A stretch of DNA of 64,000 bases from Porphyromonas sp. (lineage in GTDB: Bacteria > Bacteroidota > Bacteroidia > Bacteroidales > Porphyromonadaceae). This document shows positions 18,549 to 30,374 of the stretch, piece after piece. Under the pieces are notes generated by a model. The model did not search any database. It was not told the origin of the DNA and worked only from the letters and a program-made list of their open reading frames with translations. The DNA lies in the NCBI GenBank assembly GCA_022772085.1, contig JALFBN010000017.1, positions 124,001 through 188,000 of the forward strand. Reading direction: 5' to 3'. Position numbers and translations under genes: made by a program. Position 1 is the first letter of the stretch, and every line of letters begins with the position of its first letter.

Positions 18549-18572
18549 CTTAGAATATATATCTGCTAAGAA

Positions 18573-21500
18573 TTACTTGCTTTCGACAGTAGCCTCTATT
18601 GGAGCTTCTTCACTCACAAAATTAGGATCGTGTCCTGTCTCTGCTCTTTGAGCTTCGGCCTGTTCATAAACAGCCTTAGGCATTACAACCATACCATTGA
18701 ACATACGCAAGCCTGTACCGGCAGGAATCAAATGGCCACAGATAACGTTTTCCTTCAAACCGAGCAGGTCGTCCGTCTTGGCATTGATTGCCGCATCGTT
18801 AAGCACCTTCGTTGTCTCCTGGAATGAGGCTGCTGACATGAAACTCTTCGTCTGCAAAGCGGCACGGGTAATCCCCTGAAGCACCTGACGACTTGTTGCC
18901 GGTACAGCATCACGCACCACCATCGTCTTGAGATCACGACGCTTGAGTGAACTGTTTTCGTCACGCACATCGCTCGAAGCAATGAGTGCACCCGCACGAT
19001 ACTTCTGAGAGTCTCCGGCATCAACTACGACATTCATGCCCCAAAGGCGATCGTTCTCCTCTTGTACATCCTGCTTGTCCACCATCTGTTTCTCCAAGAA
19101 CAAAGAGTCTCCGGGCTCCATCACCTCAACCTTGCGCATCATCTGACGAACAATAACTTCGAAGTGTTTATCATTGATCCCTACATTCTGCTTGCGGTAA
19201 ACACCTTGAATCTCATTGACAATATATTCTTGCAAAGCCGTCGGTCCCTTGATTGAGAGAATATCATTAGGTGTTACAGCTCCATCAGAAAGCGGCGTAC
19301 CTGCTCGTACCACATCGCCATTCTGGACCAAAATATGCTTGGCTGTTGGGATCAAATACTTACGCACTTCTCCCAAATTACTTGTCACAGAGACCTCACG
19401 ATTGTTTCGCTTAATCTTGCCAATTTCCACGACTCCGTCAATTTCAGAAAGAATAGCGGGATTGGACGGATTACGTGCTTCGAAAAGTTCAGTAACTCGA
19501 GGTAAACCACCCGTAATATCGCCCGCACTGGCGAGTACCCTAGGGATCTTGTAAAGTTCATCCCCTGGCTTCACATGGATCACTCCGGCTGTCTTGGGAT
19601 TGTTTGTCAAGCGACATCCTGCAGGAAGAGAGTACAAACGTTCAGTTCCTGTTGCGGCATCGATGATTTTCAGCTCGGGGAGCTTGGTCTTATCCTTAGA
19701 CTCAATAACCATCAGATCGTGATAGCCCGAAGTGGCGTCTACAACGTCGCGGTAGTTACTGTCTTCAACTAGATTGACGTATTCAAGAGTACCTTCTGTT
19801 TCGGCGACAACCACCGAGTTAAATGGATCCCACTCAGCAAGAGTTTGTCCCTTTACGACCAAGTCGCCTGCTTGACACAATAGTTTGGAACCATATTGGA
19901 GACTGTACGTCTTGAGGATATTCCCCGTCTTGGGATGGCGAAGCATCACTTCAGACTCTCGGCTCGATACGATACGGTAATTCTGACCTGGGATAACAAT
20001 CGTACGGAGATCCGAACTAAACTCAACCGTAGCCTCGTCCTCCTTAACAACAATCGATCTGTTGGTATTTTCACTACCGGCAACCCCCCCAGCGTGGAAT
20101 GTACGAAGGGTTAACTGCGTACCAGGCTCTCCGATGGATTGTGCTGCAATAACGCCGACGACTTCGCCGATCTGAACCGGACGATGCGTAGCCAAATTAC
20201 GACCATAGCATTTCGCACAAACACCTGTACGAGAGTCACATGTTAATACAGAACGGATCTCAACGCTCTTGATGTTGGCAGCCTTGATCAACTCAGCTTC
20301 CCGCTCGCGAATCTCTTCTCCTGCTGCCACGATAAGCTGGCGGTTCGGATCATTCATATCCGTGGTGTTGTAAATGTCCTGTACCGATGTACGACCAATG
20401 ATACGAGACTCTAGGGACGCAACTTCAGTGTCGCTTTCGTCTACCACAGCAGACACTTCAATACCACGCAATGTACCGCAATCCTCTTCTGTAATAATTA
20501 CATCATGCGAAACGTCTACTAGACGACGAGTCAAATATCCGGCATCAGCAGTTTTGAGCGCCGTATCCGCAAGCCCCTTACGAGCACCGTGCGTAGAGAT
20601 AAAATACTCTTGCACCGAAAGCCCTTCAAGGAAGTTCGCGACGATCGGGTTCTCAATGACAGCACCTCCTTCGCTACCACTCTTCTGGGGCTTAGCCATA
20701 AGACCACGAAGACCGGCAAGCTGACGAATCTGTTCCTTAGAACCACGAGCTCCTGAGTCAAGCATCATATAGATACTATTGAATCCATCGTTGTCAGCCT
20801 TAAAGTCTTCCATCACCTTAGAGGAGATGAGATCGGTCGTTTCAGTCCAAAGTGCAACAACTTTATTATAACGGGTCTGATTATCGATTTCTCCCATGTG
20901 GTTCTGTTCGATAATGCTATCAGCCTCTTTCGTTGCAGCTTCAATCAGTTTGGGTTTATCCTCAGGCACCAAGACATCTTGGAGGTTAAAGGAAAGACCT
21001 CCGAGAAATGCCATGCGGTATCCTAAGTTCTTTATATCGTCGAGGAACTGCGCCGTACGGGCTACCCCGCACACCTTAAGCACCTCTTTAATAATCTTTT
21101 TAAGCGACTTCTTACCAAGAACTTCGTTGATATAACCTACCTCCAAAGGTACGAGATCGTTGAACATCAGACGTCCCACTGAAGTGGTTACGATGCCACT
21201 CTTAGGCTCTCCATTCACGATCTCGGCATTGGGAACGAGCACACGGATGGGTTTGTGCAAGTGGATGAAAGACTCCTTACGGTAGACCCTCTTACGTTCC
21301 TTGACACGAGCATGATCGTAAGCAATATAGGCCTCCTGTGCACTATAATAAACCGTCGGCAAGCGTTTGCCATCCGCCACCTCCTGCTCCACAATCTGCT
21401 CCTGCTCCGTCAAGCTGGAGAACTTAGAGATGTAATAGAGACCAAGCACCATGTCTTGAGAAGGAACCGTAATAGGCTCTCCACTAGCAGGGTTAAGGAT

Positions 21501-23066
21501 ATTGTGCGATGCCAACATCAAGAGTTGTGCCTCCGCAATAGCCTCATTACCCAAGGGAAGATGCACAGCCATCTGGTCTCCATCAAAATCGGCATTGAAG
21601 GCCGCACACGATAGAGGTGGTAATTGGATGGCCTTTCCTTCGATCAGTTTAGGCTGGAAAGCCTGAATACCAAGACGGTGAAGCGTCGGAGCACGGTTCA
21701 AGAGTACGGGGTGTCCCTTAATAACATTTTCGACGATCTCCCAAATAATAGGATCTCTACGATCGACAATCTTCTTAGCACTTTTTTCCGTTTTTACAAT
21801 CCCTCTTTCAATGAGCTTACGCATGACAAAGGGTTTGTAAAGTTCAGCTGCCATGTCCTTTGGTAAACCGCACTCATTCATCTTGAGTTCGGGTCCCACC
21901 ACGATAACCGAACGTGCAGAGTAATCGACACGCTTACCAAGGAGATTTTGGCGGAAGCGCCCCTGCTTTCCCTTCAAGCTATCTGAAAGAGATTTGAGGG
22001 GGCGACCTTGATCGCTCTTCAAAGCACTCGTCTTTCTTGAATTATCAAATAAAGCATCTACAGCCTCTTGGAGCATACGCTTCTCGTTACGCATGATCAC
22101 TTCAGGTGCATTAGCCTCAATCATTCGTGCGAGACGATTATTTCTTGTAATAACTCGGATATACAAGTCATTCAAATCCGACGTGGCAAAGCGCCCCCCA
22201 TCCAATGGCATCAAGGGACGCAAGTCAGGCGGAATCACGGGAATCACTTTAAGTACCATCCACTCAGGACGGTTGATGCCCGTAGATGCACGGAAGGCCT
22301 CCACAACGGGGAGACGTTTCAGAGCATCAGCTTTCTTCTGCTGCGAAGTAGCTGTTTGAGCGATATTACGCAACTCGTCAGCCAAAGCATCCAAGTCTAG
22401 ATTCGCAAGCATGTCGTAGATAGCCTCAGCACCCGACTTTGCGATGAACTTATTGGGATCAGAATTTTCTAGAGCATCATTTCCGGGGAACTCCTCATAG
22501 AGACGATCACTTAACTGCTCGTAAAAATCGTTCTTGAGGATCATGTTTTTCTCTACATAGCGAGGGCACTCCGACTGGGTCGATGTAGAACGACGCTCAA
22601 TCTCCACCCCTTCGGGAGCTGCAAAGCAACCCGGCTGCAGTACAACGTACGCATCATAGTAGATAATGCGGTCAAGGTCTTTTGCCGTAAAACCCAATAG
22701 ATATGCAATCTTATTGGGGATTGAACGCGAGTACCATACGTGAACCACGGGCACCTTAAGAGCAATGTGCCCCATACGCTCACGGCGCACCATTTTTTGC
22801 GTCACCTCGACACCACAGCGGTCACACGTAATACCACGATATTTATTGCCTTTGTACTTTCCACAATGGCACTCGTAATCCTTTACAGGACCGAAGATAC
22901 GCTCACAATAGAGACCATCACGCTCAGGTTTGAGTGTACGGTAACTTACCGTTTCGTGTTTGGTAACTTCTCCAAAAGAATCCTCTAGGATTTGTTCAGG
23001 GGATGCCAAAGACACTCTGATCTTAGAGAAGTTCGTCTTAAACTTATTTTCCTTTCTAAAAGCCAT
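18573..23066 (-). CDS. rpoC: RNA polymerase subunit beta'
   Basis: A 1497-residue beta' subunit forming one jaw of RNA polymerase and holding the catalytic magnesium. The active-site motif [12 protein letters not shown] is intact. The N-terminal zinc finger is [20 protein letters not shown] with the last Cys just after it, and the second zinc site is [11 protein letters not shown]. The bridge-helix and trigger-loop region is seen in [19 protein letters not shown]. The length is as in Bacteroidota, longer than in E. coli (1407). It lies 27 nt after rpoB, and a terminator follows. Confidence 0.98.
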   Translation of the reverse strand: MAFRKENKFKTNFSKIRVSLASPEQILEDSFGEVTKHETVSYRTLKPERDGLYCERIFGPVKDYECHCGKYKGNKYRGITCDRCGVEVTQKMVRRERMGHIALKVPVVHVWYSRSIPNKIAYLLGFTAKDLDRIIYYDAYVVLQPGCFAAPEGVEIERRSTSTQSECPRYVEKNMILKNDFYEQLSDRLYEEFPGNDALENSDPNKFIAKSGAEAIYDMLANLDLDALADELRNIAQTATSQQKKADALKRLPVVEAFRASTGINRPEWMVLKVIPVIPPDLRPLMPLDGGRFATSDLNDLYIRVITRNNRLARMIEANAPEVIMRNEKRMLQEAVDALFDNSRKTSALKSDQGRPLKSLSDSLKGKQGRFRQNLLGKRVDYSARSVIVVGPELKMNECGLPKDMAAELYKPFVMRKLIERGIVKTEKSAKKIVDRRDPIIWEIVENVIKGHPVLLNRAPTLHRLGIQAFQPKLIEGKAIQLPPLSCAAFNADFDGDQMAVHLPLGNEAIAEAQLLMLASHNILNPASGEPITVPSQDMVLGLYYISKFSSLTEQEQIVEQEVADGKRLPTVYYSAQEAYIAYDHARVKERKRVYRKESFIHLHKPIRVLVPNAEIVNGEPKSGIVTTSVGRLMFNDLVPLEVGYINEVLGKKSLKKIIKEVLKVCGVARTAQFLDDIKNLGYRMAFLGGLSFNLQDVLVPEDKPKLIEAATKEADSIIEQNHMGEIDNQTRYNKVVALWTETTDLISSKVMEDFKADNDGFNSIYMMLDSGARGSKEQIRQLAGLRGLMAKPQKSGSEGGAVIENPIVANFLEGLSVQEYFISTHGARKGLADTALKTADAGYLTRRLVDVSHDVIITEEDCGTLRGIEVSAVVDESDTEVASLESRIIGRTSVQDIYNTTDMNDPNRQLIVAAGEEIREREAELIKAANIKSVEIRSVLTCDSRTGVCAKCYGRNLATHRPVQIGEVVGVIAAQSIGEPGTQLTLRTFHAGGVAGSENTNRSIVVKEDEATVEFSSDLRTIVIPGQNYRIVSSRESEVMLRHPKTGNILKTYSLQYGSKLLCQAGDLVVKGQTLAEWDPFNSVVVAETEGTLEYVNLVEDSNYRDVVDATSGYHDLMVIESKDKTKLPELKIIDAATGTERLYSLPAGCRLTNNPKTAGVIHVKPGDELYKIPRVLASAGDITGGLPRVTELFEARNPSNPAILSEIDGVVEIGKIKRNNREVSVTSNLGEVRKYLIPTAKHILVQNGDVVRAGTPLSDGAVTPNDILSIKGPTALQEYIVNEIQGVYRKQNVGINDKHFEVIVRQMMRKVEVMEPGDSLFLEKQMVDKQDVQEENDRLWGMNVVVDAGDSQKYRAGALIASSDVRDENSSLKRRDLKTMVVRDAVPATSRQVLQGITRAALQTKSFMSAASFQETTKVLNDAAINAKTDDLLGLKENVICGHLIPAGTGLRMFNGMVVMPKAVYEQAEAQRAETGHDPNFVSEEAPIEATVESK

Positions 23067-23093
23067 ATATATTAGAGACGTTGAGCGTTTCGA

Positions 23094-26000
23094 TTATTCC
23101 AATGTAAGACTCAAACCGAGACCTTTGAGCTCGTTCATGAGGACGTTGAGAGATTCGGGGATCCCCGGGGTAGGCATAGGCGTTCCCTTTACGATAGACT
23201 CGTATGCACGTGAACGACCAATGGTATCATCACTCTTAATTGTAAGGATCTCTTGCAAGATATGTGCAGCACCAAAGGCTTCAAGTGCCCAAACTTCCAT
23301 TTCTCCAAAACGTTGTCCCCCGAACTGAGCTTTACCTCCAAGAGGTTGCTGTGTAACAAGAGAGTAAGGACCGATAGAGCGTGCGTGCATCTTGTCATCA
23401 ACCATGTGCCCGAGCTTCAAGAAATAGGTAACCCCGACAGTAGCCTTTTGGTCAAATGGTTCACCCGTTCCTCCATCATAGAGTTGGGTCTTCGCTCCCG
23501 GATCGATGTTGGCCAACTTCAAACGTTCGTCAATATCCTTTTCCGTAGCTCCATCGAAGATTGGAGTAGCATAGCGTTCATTCAAGCGACGACCGGCACG
23601 AGCCAATACAGCCTCGAAGATCTGCCCCAGATTCATACGCGAAGGTACACCTAATGGATTTAGACAGATATCTACGGGGGTACCATCCGCAAGGAATGGC
23701 ATATCCTCCTGACGTACGATCTTAGAAACAATACCCTTATTACCGTGACGTCCTGCCATTTTATCACCGACTTGGATCTTACGCTTTTTAGCGATGTAGA
23801 CCTTAGCCGTTTTCACAATCCCACTAGCGAGTTCATCTCCTATTGTTTCGTCTTGTGTGCGACGGCGATGAGCAGCCTCCAACTCCTTATCCTTGCGGAT
23901 GTAGTTCGAGATCAATGTGGCGATCAGCTTATTGGTATGCTCGTCATCTGTCCAATTGCCGGACTTAACGTTACCGTACTCCTCGATGTTTTCGAGCATC
24001 GTACGATTGAACTTCTTTCCCGCAGCAATGATCTCTAGCGAAGCGAAGTCCTCAATCAGATTGGCCGTACGACCATCTGTTATCTTACAGAGCTTGTCAA
24101 TGAATATTTTGCGAAGTCCTTCTTTCTTGGCACGATGCTCTGCTTCGAGTCTATCAGACGTTTCCTTGATTTCTTTGCGCTTCGTATCAATCTTTTTCGC
24201 AAAGAGTTTTGTATCAATAACAACGCCTCGCAGTGAAGGAGAAGCCTTCAAAGAGGCATCCTTTACATCACTGGCCTTATCACCAAAGATTGCACGCAAA
24301 AGGCGTTCTTCGGGCGTAGGATCAGACTCACCCTTGGGCGTAATCTTACCAACAAGGATATCTCCAGGCACAATATGCGCACCGATACGTACGATACCAT
24401 CTTCACCCAAATCCTTAGTGGCCTCTTCACTCACATTAGGGATATCGTTGGTGAGCTCTTCGAGACCTCGCTTCGTCTCACGAACCTCAAGCTGCTGCTC
24501 CTCCACATGTACCGAAGTAAAGTAGTCTTCGCGGACAATACGTTCGTTAAGCACGATAGCATCCTCGTAGTTGTACCCCTTCCAAGGCATGTAAGCCACA
24601 AGGATATTGCGCCCCAAAGCCAACTCTCCATTTTGAGTAGCATAGCCCTCGGTAAGGATTTGCCCCTTTTCAATCCGATCACCCTTACGACAAAGTGGTT
24701 TGAGATCGATCGTCGTATTTTGGTTGGTTTTGCGATACTTAGGCAAGTGGTAGGTTACGATAGGATCTTCAAAGCTCACAAAAAGCTCTTCCTCGGTCTT
24801 ATCGTAACGAACTCGGATTTGATCGGCATCTACATAGATAACCTCTCCGGAGCCCTCTGCCATGATCTGCGTACGAGAGTCTCTTACCAATTGAGCCTCA
24901 ATACCCGTTCCGACAATAGGAGCTTCAGGCTGAATCAAGGGAACTGCTTGACGCATCATGTTAGACCCCATCAATGCGCGGTTAGCATCATCGTGCTCCA
25001 AAAAGGGAATCAATGACGCAGCTATCGAGGCGATCTGTGAGGGAGACACGTCAATCAAATCTACTTGACTTGGAGAGATCACAGGGAAGTCAGCTGCATA
25101 GCGAGCCTTTACTTTAGAGCGTTGGAACGTACCATCTTCGTATAAAGGAGCATTCCCTTGTGCTACGTTCTTCTCCTCTTCTTCCTCTGCGGTATAATAT
25201 TTTGGAACACTATCGAAGTCCACCTTGCCGTCCTTTACCTCACGATAAGGAGTTTCGATAAATCCCAAATCATTCACTTTGGCATAAACGCAAAGCGAGG
25301 AGATTAGACCAATGTTAGGTCCTTCCGGAGTCTCAATAGGACAGAGACGACCATAGTGTGTATAGTGAACATCGCGAACGGCAAAGCCGGCACGCTCACG
25401 GGTAAGACCGCCAGGACCAAGGGCCGAAAGGCGGCGCTTATGTGTAATTTCGGCAAGCGGATTCGTCTGGTCCATGAACTGCGAAAGCTGATTGGTACCA
25501 AAGAAAGAACTTACTACCGAACTAATTGTTTTTGCATTAACGAGATCCGTGGGGGCAAAGACCTCATTGTCACGCACGTTCATACGCTCTCTTACTGTAC
25601 GAGCCATACGGGCAAGCCCAACACCAAACTGAGCGGCCAATTGCTCGCCAACAGTACGAACACGTCTGTTAGACAAGTGGTCAATATCATCCACGTTAGC
25701 TCCAGATACGGAGAGATGCAAAAGGTGCTTTACGATAGCAACGATATCCTCTTTCGTTAGGACTCGTTTATCGGGATCTACATCGAGATTGAGTTTTGAA
25801 TTGATCCGATAACGCCCCACATCTCCCAAATCATAGCGTTTTTCAGAAAAGAATAGGTTATTAAAGGCTTCCTTTGCAGCGTTATCATCGGGAGCTTCTA
25901 CGCTACGTTGCAGGAAGTAGAAGAAGCGCCAAGCCTCTACCTCATTTACAGAGGTATCTTTATTGAGGGTCTGCAACAAGAGATTGACTGTTGCACTATC

Positions 26001-26915
26001 ATCATCTTCCTTGAAGAGATATACCGAAGGAAGATCTTGTTTCTCTTTGTGCTTTTGCTTCAAAGCACTGATCACCTCTTCGTCCAACACCGTATTACGA
26101 TCATAAAGGACCTGGAAGCGTTGTACTTCAGAAACCTCACCGGCAGCGGCATCAAGATATTCCGTTTTGATCACAATATCGCCGATACGGTCTGCAAGAC
26201 GACGGTTCAAATGAGACTCGTTCAAGTCACTGATAGCCACCTCTTCGCCAATGTTCAGCACGTTGAAAATCTCTCGGTCGGTACTATATCCGATAGCACG
26301 CATCAAAGTAGCAACAGAGACCTTCTTTTTACGGTCGATGTAGGCATAGAGGATATTATTAGCATCGGTTGCAATCTCGATCCATGTACCACGGAAAGGA
26401 ATGATCCTCGCAGAGAAACTGCGAGCACCCGATGGCAATACATTAGAGCTGAAGAAGACCCCTGGAGAACGGTGAAGCTGAGATACAACAACGCGCTCAG
26501 CACCATTGATAACAAAAGTACCACTCGGAGTCATGTAGGGAATAGGCCCTAGATACACGTCCTTGACTTGAGTTTCAAAGTCCACGTGCTCGGGGTCGTT
26601 ACAAGAGAGTTTTAACTTCGCTTTGAGCGGAACACTGTACGTAAGTCCACGGCTAATACACTCCTCAATAGAATATTTTGGAGGATCGACACAATAGTCA
26701 ATAAACTCAAGAGTAAAGCTATTGCGCGTATCTTTTATCGGGAAATTTTCAGCAAAGACCTTGTACAATCCCTCCTGTTTACGGCTTTCGGTAGCCGTTT
26801 GTAGCTGAAAGAACTCTTGGAACGATTTCAGCTGCACATCCAAAAAATCGGGATAGGGCAACGGATTCAATGCCTTTGAAAAAGCTATTCTGGAAGTATC
26901 AGTAGTATTAGCCAT
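23094..26915 (-). CDS. rpoB: RNA polymerase subunit beta
   Basis: A 1273-residue beta subunit. Visible features include the rifampicin-pocket region [20 protein letters not shown] with [13 protein letters not shown] next to it (standard rifampicin-sensitive residues), [17 protein letters not shown], and the C-terminal [20 protein letters not shown] and [18 protein letters not shown] that contact beta'. It forms the catalytic core with rpoC. It follows rplL after 117 nt, a gap holding a strong hairpin that may set the ratio of ribosomal to polymerase transcripts. Confidence 0.98.
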   Translation of the reverse strand: MANTTDTSRIAFSKALNPLPYPDFLDVQLKSFQEFFQLQTATESRKQEGLYKVFAENFPIKDTRNSFTLEFIDYCVDPPKYSIEECISRGLTYSVPLKAKLKLSCNDPEHVDFETQVKDVYLGPIPYMTPSGTFVINGAERVVVSQLHRSPGVFFSSNVLPSGARSFSARIIPFRGTWIEIATDANNILYAYIDRKKKVSVATLMRAIGYSTDREIFNVLNIGEEVAISDLNESHLNRRLADRIGDIVIKTEYLDAAAGEVSEVQRFQVLYDRNTVLDEEVISALKQKHKEKQDLPSVYLFKEDDDSATVNLLLQTLNKDTSVNEVEAWRFFYFLQRSVEAPDDNAAKEAFNNLFFSEKRYDLGDVGRYRINSKLNLDVDPDKRVLTKEDIVAIVKHLLHLSVSGANVDDIDHLSNRRVRTVGEQLAAQFGVGLARMARTVRERMNVRDNEVFAPTDLVNAKTISSVVSSFFGTNQLSQFMDQTNPLAEITHKRRLSALGPGGLTRERAGFAVRDVHYTHYGRLCPIETPEGPNIGLISSLCVYAKVNDLGFIETPYREVKDGKVDFDSVPKYYTAEEEEEKNVAQGNAPLYEDGTFQRSKVKARYAADFPVISPSQVDLIDVSPSQIASIAASLIPFLEHDDANRALMGSNMMRQAVPLIQPEAPIVGTGIEAQLVRDSRTQIMAEGSGEVIYVDADQIRVRYDKTEEELFVSFEDPIVTYHLPKYRKTNQNTTIDLKPLCRKGDRIEKGQILTEGYATQNGELALGRNILVAYMPWKGYNYEDAIVLNERIVREDYFTSVHVEEQQLEVRETKRGLEELTNDIPNVSEEATKDLGEDGIVRIGAHIVPGDILVGKITPKGESDPTPEERLLRAIFGDKASDVKDASLKASPSLRGVVIDTKLFAKKIDTKRKEIKETSDRLEAEHRAKKEGLRKIFIDKLCKITDGRTANLIEDFASLEIIAAGKKFNRTMLENIEEYGNVKSGNWTDDEHTNKLIATLISNYIRKDKELEAAHRRRTQDETIGDELASGIVKTAKVYIAKKRKIQVGDKMAGRHGNKGIVSKIVRQEDMPFLADGTPVDICLNPLGVPSRMNLGQIFEAVLARAGRRLNERYATPIFDGATEKDIDERLKLANIDPGAKTQLYDGGTGEPFDQKATVGVTYFLKLGHMVDDKMHARSIGPYSLVTQQPLGGKAQFGGQRFGEMEVWALEAFGAAHILQEILTIKSDDTIGRSRAYESIVKGTPMPTPGIPESLNVLMNELKGLGLSLTLE

Positions 26916-26967
26916 CTGTTGCTAGTTTATTGATTCTCTACAAGTAGAAGGAAAAAGACAATAAAAG

Positions 26968-26999
26968 GTCGAGAACTCTTTTACCTAGAGTTCTCAACC
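26968..26999 (-). promoter_or_regulatory. Hairpin/attenuator between rplL and rpoB
   Basis: GAGAACTCT (26971-26979) and AGAGTTCTC (26987-26995) form a perfect 9-bp stem with a 7-nt loop, extendable by GGT/ACC past one mismatch. On the minus strand the stem is followed by TTTTATTG and then TTTTT. This is the position of the known attenuator and RNase III site in E. coli. A smaller palindrome, ACCTG-CAGGT (27007-27021), lies just upstream. Confidence 0.6.
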
Positions 27000-27032
27000 A
27001 TTAGACACCTGACTAGCAGGTCATAGGGTAGT

Positions 27033-27410
27033 TTATTTCAATTCTACCTCTGCACCGGCTTCTTCGAGAGCAGCCTTCATTGCATCAGCAGTAGCCTTGT
27101 CCACACCTTCTTTCAAGGTAGCAGGAGCAGCGTCTACGATATCTTTAGCTTCCTTAAGTCCAAGACCGCAATGTTCTTTAACGGCCTTAACTACTTGAAG
27201 TTTAGCAGAACCGAAGCTCTTAAGAACAACATCAAAAGAGGTCTTTTCTTCAGCTTCAGCAGCACCGGCAGCACCAGGAGCGGCAGCTACAGCTACAGCA
27301 GCGGCAGCAGGTTCGATACCATATTCTTCCTTGAGGACGTTAGCCAATTCACTTACTTCTTTTACAGTAAGGTTAACGAGGGTTTCAGCAATTGCTTTAA
27401 TATCTGCCAT
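27033..27410 (-). CDS. rplL: Ribosomal protein L7/L12
   Basis: A 125-residue stalk protein that recruits translation GTPases to the ribosome. It has the N-terminal dimerisation domain ([20 protein letters not shown]), an Ala/Gly-rich hinge ([20 protein letters not shown]) and the C-terminal factor-binding domain ([19 protein letters not shown]). It follows rplJ after 40 nt. Confidence 0.98.
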   Translation of the reverse strand: MADIKAIAETLVNLTVKEVSELANVLKEEYGIEPAAAAVAVAAAPGAAGAAEAEEKTSFDVVLKSFGSAKLQVVKAVKEHCGLGLKEAKDIVDAAPATLKEGVDKATADAMKAALEEAGAEVELK

Positions 27411-27450
27411 TGTAGTATGAATGGATTATCGTTGATTTCTTGTTAATTAC

Positions 27451-27975
27451 TTATCTTTCTTCCAAGGTCTTTAGCACACCATGGATAGTTTGTCCGGCTC
27501 CTTGTAGTGCCGAGATTACATTCTTAGCAGGAGACTGCAAGAGAGCCACCACGTCTGCCACGAGTTCTTCTTTACTCTTGATTGAAACAAGTGCATCAAG
27601 AGTTTCGGGGCCAATGTAGATACTTTCTTGAGCATAAGCTGCTTTGAGAGCGGGCTTACCGAGTTCTTTGTTAGCCTTAGCAAACTCCTTGATAATGCGA
27701 GCAGGTGCGTTAGCATTCTGCGAGAACATTACACAAGTATTGCCCTTGAGCACCTTGTAGAGCTCCGCAAAGTCAGTCTCGCTATCAGCAAGAGCTCTGC
27801 GCATTAGGGTATTCTTAACTACGACAAGCTTAACATCTTCTTTGTTGCAAACTTGACGAAGCTCAGCCGTTTTAACAGCGTCGAGAGCTTCAATGTCCGC
27901 AAGATAGAAGTGGGGATATTGAGCCAAATAGTCTGAGAGTTTCTCAACTACGGTACCTTTTACTTCCTTTCTCAT
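27451..27975 (-). CDS. rplJ: Ribosomal protein L10
   Basis: A 174-residue L10 protein that anchors L7/L12 dimers to 23S rRNA and, with them, usually represses its own operon. The N-terminal RNA-binding region contains KLVVVKNTLMRRAL and the C-terminal helix that binds L7/L12 follows SPAKNVISALQGAG. It lies 17 nt after rplA. Confidence 0.97.
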   Translation of the reverse strand: MRKEVKGTVVEKLSDYLAQYPHFYLADIEALDAVKTAELRQVCNKEDVKLVVVKNTLMRRALADSETDFAELYKVLKGNTCVMFSQNANAPARIIKEFAKANKELGKPALKAAYAQESIYIGPETLDALVSIKSKEELVADVVALLQSPAKNVISALQGAGQTIHGVLKTLEER

Positions 27976-27992
27976 GTCTAGAGTCTCTTAAA

Positions 27993-28688
27993 TTAAAGGT
28001 CTACTGATTTAGGGTCGATCTTGATACCGGCACTCATTGTGCTAGAGATGTGAATGCTCTTAAGGTAAGTACCTTTTGCGGAAGTAGGCTTGAGACGAAT
28101 GATCGTATTGATGAATTCACGAGCATTTTCCTTGATCTGTTGGGGAGTAAACGAAACTTTACCAACAGAAGTATGGATAATACCACTCTTGTCAACTTTA
28201 AAATCAATCTTACCAGCCTTTACTTCGCGTACCGCATTACCGATCTCGTTGGTAACTGTACCACTCTTAGGGTTTGGCATCAAACCACGGGGACCAAGGA
28301 CACGACCAAGAGCACCAATTTTACCCATTACAGAGGGCATCGTGATGATCACGTCAATATCCGTCCAACCACCTTTGATCTTATCAATATATTCATCGAG
28401 TCCGACATAGTCTGCACCAGCAGCTTGTGCCTCGGCTTCCTTATCGGGTGTACACAACGCTAGAACGCGCACTTCCTTACCAGTGCCGTGGGGGAGGGTT
28501 ACTACACCACGTACCATTTGGTTAGCCTTACGAGGATCTACACCAAGGCGGATATCAATATCCACAGAGGCATTGAACTTCGTGAACGTAATTTCCTTTA
28601 CCAATGATGAAGCTTCATCAAGGGTATAGAACTTTCCAGGTTCAATCTTATCGGCAACCAACTTTTGCTTTTTGCTTAGTTTACTCAT
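27993..28688 (-). CDS. rplA: Ribosomal protein L1
   Basis: A 231-residue L1 protein of the mobile L1 stalk, also a likely translational repressor of the rplK-rplA unit. Family motifs are [32 protein letters not shown] and [14 protein letters not shown]. It lies 16 nt after rplK. Confidence 0.98.
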   Translation of the reverse strand: MSKLSKKQKLVADKIEPGKFYTLDEASSLVKEITFTKFNASVDIDIRLGVDPRKANQMVRGVVTLPHGTGKEVRVLALCTPDKEAEAQAAGADYVGLDEYIDKIKGGWTDIDVIITMPSVMGKIGALGRVLGPRGLMPNPKSGTVTNEIGNAVREVKAGKIDFKVDKSGIIHTSVGKVSFTPQQIKENAREFINTIIRLKPTSAKGTYLKSIHISSTMSAGIKIDPKSVDL

Positions 28689-28704
28689 GTCTTACAATTG
28701 AATC

Positions 28705-29148
28705 TTATACTTGTTCGGGGAAATCACCTTTGATAGCAATACCCATACTGCGTGCCGTACCGGCTACCATACGCATAGCAGCCTCTACGGAGAAACAGTT
28801 TAGGTCTGTCATCTTGTCTTGAGCTATCGTCTTAACCTGATCCCAAGTAATCTCAGCCACCTTTTTACGGTTAGGCTCAGCGCTACCCGTTTTAGCCTTA
28901 GAGACTTCGAGGAGTTGCACTGCTACCGGGGGAGTCTTAACGATGAAGTCGAAAGACTTGTCTGCGTAATAGGTAATTACAACAGGTAATACCTTACCAG
29001 CCTTGTCTTGCGTTCTGGCATTGAATTGCTTACAAAACTCCATGATGTTAATCCCCTTGGCACCAAGAGCCGGGCCAACAGGAGGCGAGGGATTTGCAGC
29101 CCCACCTTTTATTTGCAATTTGATTTGTCCTGCAATTTCTTTTGCCAT
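28705..29148 (-). CDS. rplK: Ribosomal protein L11
   Basis: A 147-residue L11 protein of the GTPase-associated centre. The N-terminal region [20 protein letters not shown] and [11 protein letters not shown] are diagnostic, and the C-terminal rRNA-binding domain holds [13 protein letters not shown]. It follows nusG after a 190-nt gap, longer than other gaps in this operon. Confidence 0.98.
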   Translation of the reverse strand: MAKEIAGQIKLQIKGGAANPSPPVGPALGAKGINIMEFCKQFNARTQDKAGKVLPVVITYYADKSFDFIVKTPPVAVQLLEVSKAKTGSAEPNRKKVAEITWDQVKTIAQDKMTDLNCFSVEAAMRMVAGTARSMGIAIKGDFPEQV

Positions 29149-29338
29149 TTTCTTAACGTCTTATCAATATGAATAAAACACTCTCTATACACAAAACCAT
29201 GTTTGATCGGGAGCGGCCCTCCTCTAGATGAAGAAGATCAAAACCTCTATTTGGAAGCCAGAGGGGATATGATCATCGCATACTAGACCAACGAAGAGTA
29301 CAACTCTAACAAACTATTCCAGAGAACCTCGTAACAAG
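29149..29338 (-). other. 190-nt leader between nusG and rplK
   Basis: The gap contains a possible hairpin CCTCT/AGAGG on the minus strand around 29255 and a GC-rich GGGAGCGGCCCTCC stretch. No TAnnTTTG promoter was found in it. In many bacteria the L11 leader carries the L1 autoregulatory site; that may be so here. Confidence 0.3.
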
Positions 29339-29896
29339 TTACTCTTTTTCGACCTGTGCATAGCCAAGCTCTAGCGGAGTTTTTCTTCCGAAAATCTTCA
29401 CCATCACCTTGAGCTTTTTCTTATCGGATAATATTTCTTCTATCGTAGCGGAGAAGCCCACAAAAGCCCCATCTATGATCTTCACACTCTCGCCAATTAC
29501 GAACTGAACGTCCACAACATCAGGACCTTCATTGGTCGAGTCCACTTCATGAAGAAGCTTTTCCACCTCACTAGGGGAAAGTGCCCCAGGCTTATCGTTA
29601 CCCAAAAAGCCCAAAACATCAGGAAGATCACGCAATGCATTCACAAGTTGTTTACTCATCTGGCACTCAATAAGAACATAACCCGGGAGGTAAGGACGCT
29701 CAATGATTACTTTCTTGGTTTTACGTTGCGTCATCACCTTCTCGGTAGGTACTACCACTCGGTATACGTATTGAGAAATCAAAGAGGGCTCGGAGAGAGA
29801 CATTTCGTACTCAATAGCCTCCTTTACCTTCTTTTCCTTACCAGATATAGCACGAAGCACGTAAAAGCGCTTCTCGTTATTTCCCTCTTGGTTCAT
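29339..29896 (-). CDS. nusG: Transcription factor NusG
   Basis: A 185-residue NusG with the NGN domain at the N-terminus (FYVLRAISGKEKKVKEAIE; RPYLPGYVLIE; FLGNDKPGALS) and a C-terminal KOW domain (GESVKIIDGAFVGFSATIEE). It binds RNA polymerase and couples it to Rho or ribosomes. It starts 81 nt after the secE stop codon, in the usual secE-nusG-rplK order. Confidence 0.97.
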   Translation of the reverse strand: MNQEGNNEKRFYVLRAISGKEKKVKEAIEYEMSLSEPSLISQYVYRVVVPTEKVMTQRKTKKVIIERPYLPGYVLIECQMSKQLVNALRDLPDVLGFLGNDKPGALSPSEVEKLLHEVDSTNEGPDVVDVQFVIGESVKIIDGAFVGFSATIEEILSDKKKLKVMVKIFGRKTPLELGYAQVEKE

Positions 29897-29977
29897 AATC
29901 TAACAAACTTGCAAAATCACTCTATGCATCTCAATCTCACTCCGTCTACATCATACCCACGCGACATGGGGGAGAGA

Positions 29978-30181
29978 CTAGATAACCAACTTATAGATTT
30001 GTTCCATCCCAAAGTTGAATACCGTATCCACGGCGAAGATGCACAAAGCAATAATGATGGATGCTATCATAACAACCACCGCACTGCTTGTCAACTCACT
30101 TCTCGTTGGCCAAGAAACCTTATGAGCAAGCTCATTGAACGATTCCTTGAAAGCCTTTCCGATTTTATTAAAGAACTTCAT
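29978..30181 (-). CDS. secE: Preprotein translocase subunit SecE
   Basis: A 67-residue short-form SecE: an amphipathic helix with the conserved KVSWPTRSEL motif, then one membrane span (AVVVMIASIIIALCIFAVDT). It clamps SecY in the translocon. It lies between tRNA-Trp and nusG, as usual in the phylum. Confidence 0.95.
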   Translation of the reverse strand: MKFFNKIGKAFKESFNELAHKVSWPTRSELTSSAVVVMIASIIIALCIFAVDTVFNFGMEQIYKLVI

Positions 30182-30196
30182 ATACTACGATATTAG

Positions 30197-30269
30197 CACG
30201 GGTTGAGAGACTCGAACTCCCGACACCTGGTTTTGGAGACCAGTGCTCTACCAACTGAGCTAAACCCGT
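30197..30269 (-). tRNA. tRNA-Trp (CCA anticodon)
   Basis: The minus strand folds as a cloverleaf: acceptor ACGGGTT/AACCCGT, D arm GCTC/GAGC, anticodon arm CTGGT-CTCCAAA-ACCAG with anticodon CCA, T arm GGGAG-TTCGAGT-CTCTC. The CCA end is not encoded. It is located between tuf and secE. Confidence 0.97.
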
Positions 30270-30374
30270 AAAACGAAGAGTATTACCTCTCTCGAGAGAG
30301 AAAAAAGATGAGACCCTTATCTCTAGAGAATGAGAACAATACTCTTCTATATCAAATCACTTTACAACTTGTGA

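Noticed and set aside
18573-26915. Possible rifampicin-resistance changes or inserted domains in rpoB/rpoC
   Set aside because: The rifampicin-pocket segment reads as the standard sensitive sequence and subunit lengths are normal for the phylum.
29549-30196. A 215-codon plus-strand frame opposite nusG and secE
   Set aside because: It is fully antisense to two well-supported genes and to part of tRNA upstream sequence; the translation has no recognisable features.
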